Assembly (NCBI RefSeq): GCF_030269445.1
Contig: NZ_BSTJ01000008.1
Coordinates: 1-64,000 of the forward strand
Direction: 5' to 3'
DNA length: 64,000 nucleotides
Source: Actinoallomurus iriomotensis
GTDB lineage: Bacteria; Actinomycetota; Actinomycetes; Streptosporangiales; Streptosporangiaceae
Shown here piece after piece: positions 54,098 through 61,315 of the stretch (position 1 is the first letter of the stretch; every line of letters begins with the position of its first letter). The notes beneath the pieces were generated by a model. That model made no database searches, was not told the DNA's origin, and saw only the letters and a list, made by a program, of their open reading frames with translations. The translations under genes and the position numbers were made by a program.

Positions 54098-54919
54098 TCA
54101 CCTGATCGCGGAACACTCCCTGATGCGTTCGGCGGCGTCCTCGGCCTGCCTGACGCCGGCCTGATACGCGGGCGCCCATGCGGCGCGGTCGCCGACATCC
54201 GGGCCGATCGCCTCGGTCGCCTCGGCGTCCGGAACCAGCCGGACGACGATCCGCTCGCCCTCTCCGGCGTCGCTCGGGCCGAAGCCGTGCGCCATCGGCT
54301 CGGCGACGATCAGCGTTTCCGCGTCACCGGCCAGGTCGAGGTTGGTTCCGGCCCGGAGCGCGCCGTCGATGTAACGGCGCCCGCCGATGGTGATCGGCGG
54401 GGCGGTCGCGGGGAAGGCGGTGCTCGCGGCCACGGCCTCCGGCAGCGACGCGGCGCCCTGCCGGTCCCAGACCACCGCCTCGCCGGTTTCGGCGTCCACC
54501 GCCGGGATCAGCAGCGGCCGCGACGGCCACTCCGCTCCGCCGACCAGGGACCGCATCCGGGCGATGACCGCTTCCTCGGCGCCGGTCGTGGCGGCGACGG
54601 CGAGCCGGCCGACCCGGCGCGTGGCCTCGGCGCGGTCGATCCCGGTGTCGCCGAGCGTCGCGAACACCTCCGCGAGCTTCGCCGGATCGGGCCGTGCACC
54701 GTCCGGGGGACCGGTCGGCGCGGGCAGCGTGGCAAGCCGGTCGAGGTCTTCGCCGCGGGCCAGGATCGCCCCGACGATCGCGCCCGCCGACGTGCCCACG
54801 ATCAGGTCGGCGGCGCCCAGGTCGACACCTTCGCGGCGTAGCCCCGCCGCCAGCCCGGCCAGCCACGCCGTGCCGACCACGCCGCCAGGCCCCAGAACGA
54901 CCGCGCTCTGCACTGTCAT
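54098..54919 (-). CDS. Patatin-like phospholipase
   Basis: This 273-residue protein has the oxyanion-hole glycines in VLGPGGVVGTAW, the nucleophile S44 in VGTSAG and the catalytic aspartate D185 in YIDGAL. Together these complete the Ser-Asp dyad of patatins. It probably hydrolyses acyl esters of membrane lipids inside the cell; no signal peptide is visible. ATG 54919 has GAGG 7 bases upstream. It is divergent from the Erm-like gene with ~130 bp between. Confidence 0.9.
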   Translation of the reverse strand: MTVQSAVVLGPGGVVGTAWLAGLAAGLRREGVDLGAADLIVGTSAGAIVGAILARGEDLDRLATLPAPTGPPDGARPDPAKLAEVFATLGDTGIDRAEATRRVGRLAVAATTGAEEAVIARMRSLVGGAEWPSRPLLIPAVDAETGEAVVWDRQGAASLPEAVAASTAFPATAPPITIGGRRYIDGALRAGTNLDLAGDAETLIVAEPMAHGFGPSDAGEGERIVVRLVPDAEATEAIGPDVGDRAAWAPAYQAGVRQAEDAAERIRECSAIR

Positions 54920-55046
54920 CGGCTCGCCTCCCCGAGTTCGGGTTCGCGCCTGGGGCAGCGATCACGGCGCTCGTAATTCGATTGCCGGGCCATGTGGGGG
55001 CCTCCTACGGTGAACGGCATGACGTGCTTCATGAACATGGTGCGCC

Positions 55047-55577
55047 GTGGTCGCCTCCGGGCGGTCGCGGCGGGCGTGGGGCTGGCATCCGCTCGTTGAC
55101 GAGTGGGCCCGCCGTGTCGTCGAGGACGCCCGCGTACGCCCGGGGCAGCTCGTGCTCGACATCGGCGCCGGCCGTGGCGCGCTGACCACCCACCTGCTGG
55201 CGGCCGGAGCCCGGGTCGTCGCGGTCGAGCCGCATCCCGGCCGGGCCGAGCGGCTGCGCGAGCGGTTCGCGGGCACGGATGTGACGGTCGTCGAGACCGA
55301 CGCGCTGGCCCTGCCGCTGCCGCGCCGGCCGTTCCGCGTCGTCGCCAGCCCGCCGTACGCGCTCTCCAGTGAGCTGCTGCGGCTCCTGCTCGCGCCGCGG
55401 TCGCGGCTGGTCGCCGCCGACCTGGTCCTCCAGCGTGCGGTGGTCCGCCGGTACACCGAGGGGCGTTCGCGACCGGGCCGCTGGGAGGTCCGGGCCGGCC
55501 GTGCGCTGCCCCGCCGCGCCTTCCGCCCGCCACCGCAGGTCGACTCGTCCGTCCTCGTCGTACGCCGACGGCGTTAG
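55047..55577 (+). CDS. Erm(37)-like 23S rRNA adenine methyltransferase homologue
   Basis: This 176-residue protein opens GRSRRAWGWHPLVDEWARRVV, has the SAM site LVLDIGAGRGALTTHLL and later ADLVLQRAVVRRY and PRRAFRPPPQVDSSVLVVRRRR. It lacks the C-terminal helical domain of full-length Erm enzymes, like the short mycobacterial Erm(37), which methylates around A2058 and lowers macrolide binding. The catalytic motif reads S101-PPY where Erm proteins usually have N-(P/I/L)-P-(Y/F). Such a change may alter or abolish activity. Start GTG 55047, without a clear ribosome binding site. Its stop overlaps that of the convergent LacI gene by 4 bases. Confidence 0.78.
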   Translation: MVASGRSRRAWGWHPLVDEWARRVVEDARVRPGQLVLDIGAGRGALTTHLLAAGARVVAVEPHPGRAERLRERFAGTDVTVVETDALALPLPRRPFRVVASPPYALSSELLRLLLAPRSRLVAADLVLQRAVVRRYTEGRSRPGRWEVRAGRALPRRAFRPPPQVDSSVLVVRRRR

Positions 55578-56623
55578 GGGCGCCGTCGGGGGCCCGCTCC
55601 CGAGCTCTCGCGGACGCGGAGTTCGTGGCTCACCGTCACCTCGCGGGGCGGGGAGTCGACGGCGGCGATGCGGTCGAGCAGCAGGCGCAGGGCCGAGCGG
55701 GCGATGCCGGCCTTGTCCGGGCTGATGGTCGTCAGGCTCGGCACGTTGTACCGGCCGTCGTCGATGTCGTCGAAGCCGACGACCGCGACGTCCTCGGGGA
55801 TGCGGTAGCCGCGGTCGTGCAGCGTCCGCATCGCGCCCAGGGCCAGCGTGTCGTTGAAGCAGAACACCGCGTCCGGCGGATCCTCCAGCTCGGTCAGGTA
55901 CGCCGCCGCCTCCGCGCCGTCGCGGCGGTGGTACTGCCGGGCGGCCACGATCAGAGATTCCTCCACCGGGAGCCCGGCGTCGTTCAGCGCCGCGCGGTAG
56001 CCGCTCTCGCGCATGGTGGCGGTGCCCTGCGCGTACGACGGCTGCGTGCCGATCGCGGCGATGCGGCGACGGCCCTGACCCGCCAGGTGCGCGGTGGCGG
56101 TGCGGGCGGCGGCGACATTGTCGATCGCGACGTGGTCGGCGGTGCCGGCCGAGACGCGTTCGCCGAGCAGGATCAGCGGTGTCGTGTCCGTGCGGCGGGC
56201 GATGTCGAGGTGGTCCATGGCGACCGGGCTGAACACGATGCCGTCGACCAGCCGGGCGCCCATGCCGTCGACGACGTACTGCTCGCGCTTCGGGTCGCCG
56301 CCGGTCTGGTCGATCAGGATCGTGTAGCCGTGCTCCTCGGCGGTGTCGACGATGAGCCGGGCGAGCTCGGCGAAGTACGGGACGTCCACCTCGGACACGG
56401 CGAGGGCCAGGATCCCCGTACGGCCGCGGCGCAGGTTGCGGGCGCTGATGTTGGGCCGGTAGCCGAGGTCGGCGATGGCGCGCTCGACGCGTTCGCGGGT
56501 CGCGGCGCCGACGTGCGCGCCGTTGATGACGTTCGAGACGGTCTTGACCGACACTCCGGCACGGGCGGCCACGTCCTTCATGCTCGCCGAGCGGCGTCCT
56601 GGTTGCGCGGACGTGCTGGTCAT
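55574..56623 (-). CDS. LacI-family regulator of the arabinoside operon
   Basis: This 349-residue protein has an HTH and hinge (MKDVAARAGVSVKTVSNVINGAHVGAATRERVERAIADLGYRPNISARNLRRGRTG) and a sugar-binding core ending AVVGFDDIDDGRYNVPSLTTI. ATG 56623 has GAGGGGG 6 bases upstream and is chosen over a codon at 56725. It is divergent from the ABC transporter and glycosidase operon. Two palindromic sites lie in the shared 192-bp region, so it likely represses the operon until an arabinose-containing sugar binds. Confidence 0.9.
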   Translation of the reverse strand: MTSTSAQPGRRSASMKDVAARAGVSVKTVSNVINGAHVGAATRERVERAIADLGYRPNISARNLRRGRTGILALAVSEVDVPYFAELARLIVDTAEEHGYTILIDQTGGDPKREQYVVDGMGARLVDGIVFSPVAMDHLDIARRTDTTPLILLGERVSAGTADHVAIDNVAAARTATAHLAGQGRRRIAAIGTQPSYAQGTATMRESGYRAALNDAGLPVEESLIVAARQYHRRDGAEAAAYLTELEDPPDAVFCFNDTLALGAMRTLHDRGYRIPEDVAVVGFDDIDDGRYNVPSLTTISPDKAGIARSALRLLLDRIAAVDSPPREVTVSHELRVRESSGAGPRRRP

Positions 56624-56656
56624 CCCCGACCCCCTCTTGTCGCCGGACGAGAGTAT

Positions 56657-56674
56657 ATCGATTACTACATCGAT
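56657..56674. promoter_or_regulatory. Inverted repeat near the LacI start
   Basis: ATCGATTACTACATCGAT has ATCGAT at each end with a six-base spacer. It lies 34 bases upstream of the LacI gene start and may serve autoregulation. Confidence 0.5.
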
Positions 56675-56719
56675 GGAAGCTGCACCATGGGCGACATGAG
56701 TTACTCCGAGGTGAGGGGT

Positions 56720-56732
56720 GTACATCGTTTAC
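56720..56732. promoter_or_regulatory. LacI-type operator before the ABC transporter operon
   Basis: GTACATCGTTTAC is an imperfect palindrome centred on TCG (GTA-A...T-TAC), of the kind bound by actinobacterial LacI regulators. It is 84 bases before the lipoprotein gene. Confidence 0.5.
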
Positions 56733-56815
56733 CTTCGCGAGTATGGTCCCGGTAACTCCGGCCCGGTGAGGAGACGTCGGGCCGGCTCATCGCTGCCGAT
56801 GAGGGAGGAGACGCC

Positions 56816-58087
56816 GTGGACCTACGCAGAAAGCTCACCGCGTTCGCCGCGCTGGCGACGCTCGCCGCCGCCGCCGCGTGTGGCGGGTCCGGCACGTCGG
56901 ACGACAAGAGCGGTGGCACCGTCACGTTGTCGTTCTGGAACGGTTTCACCGGAGGCGACCGGCCCGGCGTCGAGCATCTGGTCGACGAGTTCAACAAGTC
57001 GCACCCGAAGATCCACGTGAACATGCAGATCATGCCGTGGGACGTCTTCTACCAGAAGCTGCTGCCCGCCTACGGCGCCGGCAAGGGCCCCGACGTCACG
57101 GCGATGAGCGCCAACCAGGTGGCGCAGTACGCCGCCAAGCGCGTCTTCCAGCCGCTCGACGACGCCTTCTCGGCCGGCCTCGACAAGTCCAAGATCGTGC
57201 CCGGCGCGCTCCAGGCGGGCCAGTACGCCGGCAAGCAGTACGGCCTGCCGGCGAACTTCACCCCGTTGCTCCTCTACTACAACAAGAAGCTGTTCAAGCA
57301 GGCCGGCATCGCGGCGCCGCCGGCCGACTGGAACGAGTGGATCGCCGACCTGAAGAAGCTCACCAAGGGCAAGGGGCCCGGCGGCAAGCCGGCGCAGTAC
57401 GGCATCACGATGGGCACGCACGAGACGGTCGAGGGCATCCCGATCCTGCTGGCCGGCCAGGGCGGCGGCGTCATCGGCGACGACGGCAGGACGGTCACGC
57501 TCGACAGCCCCCAGTCGATCCAGGCCATGACCACGTGGACGAACCTGGTCCGCACGAACCACGTCATGCCGGTGGGCACGTCGGGCGCGGACGCCGACAA
57601 GCTCATGCAGTCCGGTGACGCGGCGATGGAGATCAACGGCCCCTGGCTGACGTCCTCGCTGGAGCAGTCGAAGATCGACTACGGCCTCGCGATGGTGCCC
57701 GCCGGACCGGCCGCGCAGACGACGCTCAGCGACAGCGTGCAGTTCTCGCTCGGCAGCCGCGCGACCGGCGCGAAGAAGAAGGCGGCCGAGGAGTTCTTCT
57801 CCTACTGGAACTCCCGCGACTCCCAGATCTACTTCGCCAACACCACCGGTTTCCCGCCCACCCGTACCGACGTCGGCGCGTCGGACCTGAAGAACCCCAA
57901 CGTCGCGGTGTTCGCCAAGTACGCGCCGAAGGCCGTGCCGTTCCTGCCCGGTCAGACCAAGTTCGCGCAGATGCAGAGCGAGGTCATCGACCCGGGGTTC
58001 GAGAAGATCCTGAACGGCCAGGGCGACCCGGCGGCGCTGCTGAAACAGAGCGCGGGGCAGCTCCGGACGTTGCTGGCGGGGAGCTGA
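56816..58087 (+). CDS. ABC transporter sugar-binding lipoprotein
   Basis: This 423-residue protein has a lipoprotein signal peptide with the lipobox cysteine C22 in LAAAAACGG, followed by an extracellular-solute-binding family 1 fold: VTLSFWNGFTGGDRPGVEHLVDEFNKSHPKIHVN and GLPANFTPLLLYYNKKLFKQAGI. It captures an oligosaccharide outside the membrane and passes it to the two permeases encoded next. GTG 56816. Because GH51 and GH2 genes follow, arabinose-containing oligosaccharides are the likely ligands. Confidence 0.93.
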   Translation: MDLRRKLTAFAALATLAAAAACGGSGTSDDKSGGTVTLSFWNGFTGGDRPGVEHLVDEFNKSHPKIHVNMQIMPWDVFYQKLLPAYGAGKGPDVTAMSANQVAQYAAKRVFQPLDDAFSAGLDKSKIVPGALQAGQYAGKQYGLPANFTPLLLYYNKKLFKQAGIAAPPADWNEWIADLKKLTKGKGPGGKPAQYGITMGTHETVEGIPILLAGQGGGVIGDDGRTVTLDSPQSIQAMTTWTNLVRTNHVMPVGTSGADADKLMQSGDAAMEINGPWLTSSLEQSKIDYGLAMVPAGPAAQTTLSDSVQFSLGSRATGAKKKAAEEFFSYWNSRDSQIYFANTTGFPPTRTDVGASDLKNPNVAVFAKYAPKAVPFLPGQTKFAQMQSEVIDPGFEKILNGQGDPAALLKQSAGQLRTLLAGS

Positions 58088-58094
58088 CCGGTTC

Positions 58095-59003
58095 ATGCGT
58101 CGATCCGGTGTCCGGGCGCGCGGCGGCCTCACGCTGCGCGCCCGGCGCAGCCTCAGCGCGTACGGGTTCATCGCGCCGTCCGTGATCATCTTGGGCGTCT
58201 TCCTCGCCTGGCCGATGATCTGGTCGCTGCGCACCTCCTTCTATGAGGCGTCCCAGTTCGCCCCGCCGACGTTCGTGGGGCTGGGCAACTACCGGAAGCT
58301 GTTCGCGGACGCGACGTTCCGCGGCGACCTGGTCAACACGCTGGTGTACGCGGCCGTGGTCACGCCCCTCGCGGTCGGGCTGGCGCTGGTGTTCGCGCTG
58401 ATGCTGCACCGCCGCCTGCGCGGCCGGTCGTTCTTCCGCGCCGCGATCTTCCTGCCCGCCGTGCTGTCGTTCGGCGTCATGGGCATCGCGTGGGACTTCG
58501 TGCTCGACCCCAACATCGGGGTGCTCCCACGCTGGCTCCAGCACGTCGGCCTGTCGCTCGGCAACGGCGTGAACGACCCGAACTGGGCGATGGCGTACGT
58601 GATGTTCGTCGGGGTCTGGAAGAACGCCGGGTTCTACATGGTGATGTACCTGGCGGGCCTGAGCACGATCCCGAACGACTTCTACGAGGCCGCGGCGATC
58701 GACGGCGCCGGGCCGTGGGCGCGGTTCCGCCACATCACGTGGCCGCTGCTGTCCAACACCACGCTGTTCGTGTTCGTCATCGCGGCGATCGCCTCGCTGC
58801 AGGCGTTCGACCAGATCTTCGTGATGACGCACGGCGGCCCGTTCTTCAAGACCGAGACGCTGGTGTACCTCGTCTACCGCACGGGCTTCAAGGACTTCGA
58901 GTTCGGCTACGCCTCGGCGGTCGCGTGGGTGCTGGTGTTCCTGGTCTTCCTGATCAGCCTCGTGCAGAACTTCTACTTCGGCCGGCGGCAGGTGAAGTAC
59001 TGA
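58095..59003 (+). CDS. ABC transporter permease, MalF-type
   Basis: This 302-residue protein has six membrane segments and the permease EAA loop DFYEAAAIDGAGPWARFRHITWPLL, which contacts the ATPase. It begins with a basic N terminus (RRSGVRARGGLTLRARR) and the MalF-like YGFIAPSVIILGVFLAWPMIWSLRTSF. It follows the lipoprotein gene by 7 bases and overlaps the next permease by one base. No ATPase gene is present in the operon, so a shared MsiK-type ATPase from elsewhere is expected. Confidence 0.94.
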   Translation: MRRSGVRARGGLTLRARRSLSAYGFIAPSVIILGVFLAWPMIWSLRTSFYEASQFAPPTFVGLGNYRKLFADATFRGDLVNTLVYAAVVTPLAVGLALVFALMLHRRLRGRSFFRAAIFLPAVLSFGVMGIAWDFVLDPNIGVLPRWLQHVGLSLGNGVNDPNWAMAYVMFVGVWKNAGFYMVMYLAGLSTIPNDFYEAAAIDGAGPWARFRHITWPLLSNTTLFVFVIAAIASLQAFDQIFVMTHGGPFFKTETLVYLVYRTGFKDFEFGYASAVAWVLVFLVFLISLVQNFYFGRRQVKY

Positions 59004-59812
59004 TGGTTCGTCGTGTCGGCCTCTACGCCGGTCTCCTGGTGGCCGTTGCGGTGATCGTGCTGCCGGTCGTGTGGATGGTCTTCGCCTCCGTCAAGCCCGA
59101 GGCGGACATCACCGGCAACCCCGCACAACTGCTGCCCGAGCACGTCACCACGCAGAACTACCGCGAGGTGACCCGGCAGATCCCGTTCGCCCGCCAGTTC
59201 CTCAACTCGATCATCTTCGCGGGCGGCGTGACGGTGTTCTCCCTGGCGTTCAACTCGATGTGCGCGTTCGCGCTGGCCCGGCTGGACTTCCCCGGCCGCC
59301 GCGCGCTGTTCATCGCGATCATCCTGTTCCTGATGATCCCGTACCAGGTCACGCTCATCCCGATCTACCAGCTCGTGGCCAAGCTCGGGCTGATGAACAC
59401 CTTCCCCGGCATGATCATCCCGCGGGCCACGAACGCCTTCGGGATCTTCTTCCTGCGCCAGTTCTTCCTCGGCATCCCGCGCTCGCTCGACGAGGCGGCC
59501 CGCATCGACGGGGCCGGCGACTGGCGGATCTACGCCCGGATCATCCTTCCCCTGTCCAAACCGGCCCTGCTGACGATCGCCCTGTTCGACTTCATGTTCA
59601 ACTGGAACGACCTGCTGTGGCCGCTGATCTTCACCACGAGCACGCGGATGGAGACCTTGCCCGCGGGGCTGGCCCTGTTCATGGGACAGCACGTCTCGCA
59701 GTACGGCGTGGTGATGGCCGGGGCGACGCTCACGACCCTGCCGATCGTGATCGCGTTCCTCTTCGTGCAGCGCAAGTTCATCCAAGGCATCGCCACGACG
59801 GGACTCAAATGA
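59003..59812 (+). CDS. ABC transporter permease, MalG-type
   Basis: This 269-residue protein has about six membrane segments and the EAA loop SLDEAARIDGAGDWRIYARIILPLSKPAL. It is typical of the MalG half of carbohydrate transporters, with LNSIIFAGGVTVFSLAFNSMCAFALARLDFPGR and FNWNDLLWPL. ATG 59003 overlaps the preceding stop (TGATG) and its own stop overlaps the GH51 start (ATGA), so the genes are translationally coupled. Confidence 0.94.
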   Translation: MVRRVGLYAGLLVAVAVIVLPVVWMVFASVKPEADITGNPAQLLPEHVTTQNYREVTRQIPFARQFLNSIIFAGGVTVFSLAFNSMCAFALARLDFPGRRALFIAIILFLMIPYQVTLIPIYQLVAKLGLMNTFPGMIIPRATNAFGIFFLRQFFLGIPRSLDEAARIDGAGDWRIYARIILPLSKPALLTIALFDFMFNWNDLLWPLIFTTSTRMETLPAGLALFMGQHVSQYGVVMAGATLTTLPIVIAFLFVQRKFIQGIATTGLK

Positions 59813-61293
59813 AGACCGCGACTCTCATCCTCGACCCGGCCTTCCGCGTCGGGCCGGTACGGCCCCGCCTGTTCGGCTCGTTCGTCGAGCACATGGGCCG
59901 CTGCGTGTACACCGGCATCTACGAGCCCGGCCATCCGCGGGCCGACGCGGACGGCCTGCGCGAGGACGTCCTGGCGCTCACCCGCGAGATGGGCGTCAGC
60001 GTCGTCCGCTACCCGGGTGGCAACTTCGTCTCCGGCTACCGCTGGGAGGACGGCGTCGGGCCGGTCGAGGAACGCCCGGCCCGCCTGGACCTCGCGTGGC
60101 AGTCGCTGGAGACCAACGCCTTCGGGCTGCATGAGTTCATGACCTGGGCCGACCGGGCGGGCGTGGAGCCGATGATGGCGGTCAACCTCGGCACCCGCGG
60201 CGTCCAGGAGGCCGTCGACCTGCTGGAGTACTGCAACCACCCGGGCGGCACCGCCCTGTCGGACCGCCGCGTGAAGAACGGCCGGACCGAGCCGTACGGC
60301 ATCGGCCTGTGGTGTCTCGGCAACGAGATGGACGGTCCGTGGCAGATCGGGCACAAGACCGCGACAGAGTACGGCCGGCTCGCCCAGGAGACCGGCAAGG
60401 CGATGAAGCTCGTCGACCCGTCGGTCGAACTGGTCGCCTGCGGCAGCTCGAACGGGCACATGCCGACGTTCGGCAGCTGGGAGGCGACCGTCCTCGAGCA
60501 CTGCTACGACGAGGCCGACTACGTCTCCCTGCACGCCTACTACGGCCAGGACGGCGACCTGCCGAGCTTCCTCGCCTCGGCGGTCGACATGGACGCCTTC
60601 ATCGACGGCGTCATCGCCACCGCCGACCACGTACGGGCCAAGCTGCGCAAGTCCAAGCGGATCCAGCTCTCCTTCGACGAGTGGAACGTCTGGTACACCG
60701 ACTCCTTCGAGGGCGGCACCTGGGAGCAGGCGCCCCGGATGAGCGAGGACCTGTTCAACGTCGCCGACGCCGTCGTGGTCGGAAACCTGCTGATCTCGCT
60801 GCTCAAGCACGCCGACCGGGTCGGCGTCGCCTGCCAGGCGCAGCTCGCGAACCTCCTCGCGCCGATCCGCACCGAGCCGGGCGGCCCCGCCTGGCGGCAG
60901 ACCATCTTCCATCCCTTCGCGCACGCGGCGGCGTACGCGAAGGGCGACGCGTTGCGGGTCGTGCTGGACGCGCCGCGGGTGGAGACCGCCAAGTACGGCG
61001 ACGTGCCGCTGGTGGACGCGGTGGCGACCCACGACGACGACGGTGTCACCGTCTTCGCCGTCAACCGCGACGTGGAGGAGTCCGTCGGTCTCACCCTCGA
61101 CCTGCGCGCCCTGCCGGGCGTGCGGAGCGCCGAGCGGATCGTCCTGTCCGACGCGGACACGGGCGCGGCCAACACCGAGGCCGAGCCCGGCCGGGTGACG
61201 CCCCAGCGGAGTGAGGTCCCGGTGCGGGCCGGTGAGCCACTGCTCGTCGAGCTGCCGCCGGTGTCCTGGAACGTCATCCGGCTCACCGTCTGA
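59809..61293 (+). CDS. Alpha-L-arabinofuranosidase, GH51
   Basis: This 494-residue intracellular enzyme has the GH51 pattern: LFGSFVEHMGRCVYTGIYEP, VVRYPGGNFVSGYRWEDGVGP, the acid/base E173 in WCLGNEMDGPWQ and the nucleophile E291 in LSFDEWNVWY. A C-terminal beta domain follows. It has no signal peptide, so it acts on imported oligosaccharides and frees arabinofuranose. The ATG overlaps the permease stop by 4 bases. A longer same-frame reading into the permease is spurious. Confidence 0.95.
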   Translation: MKTATLILDPAFRVGPVRPRLFGSFVEHMGRCVYTGIYEPGHPRADADGLREDVLALTREMGVSVVRYPGGNFVSGYRWEDGVGPVEERPARLDLAWQSLETNAFGLHEFMTWADRAGVEPMMAVNLGTRGVQEAVDLLEYCNHPGGTALSDRRVKNGRTEPYGIGLWCLGNEMDGPWQIGHKTATEYGRLAQETGKAMKLVDPSVELVACGSSNGHMPTFGSWEATVLEHCYDEADYVSLHAYYGQDGDLPSFLASAVDMDAFIDGVIATADHVRAKLRKSKRIQLSFDEWNVWYTDSFEGGTWEQAPRMSEDLFNVADAVVVGNLLISLLKHADRVGVACQAQLANLLAPIRTEPGGPAWRQTIFHPFAHAAAYAKGDALRVVLDAPRVETAKYGDVPLVDAVATHDDDGVTVFAVNRDVEESVGLTLDLRALPGVRSAERIVLSDADTGAANTEAEPGRVTPQRSEVPVRAGEPLLVELPPVSWNVIRLTV

Positions 61294-61315
61294 GCCCGCC
61301 TCTCGAAGGGAAATG

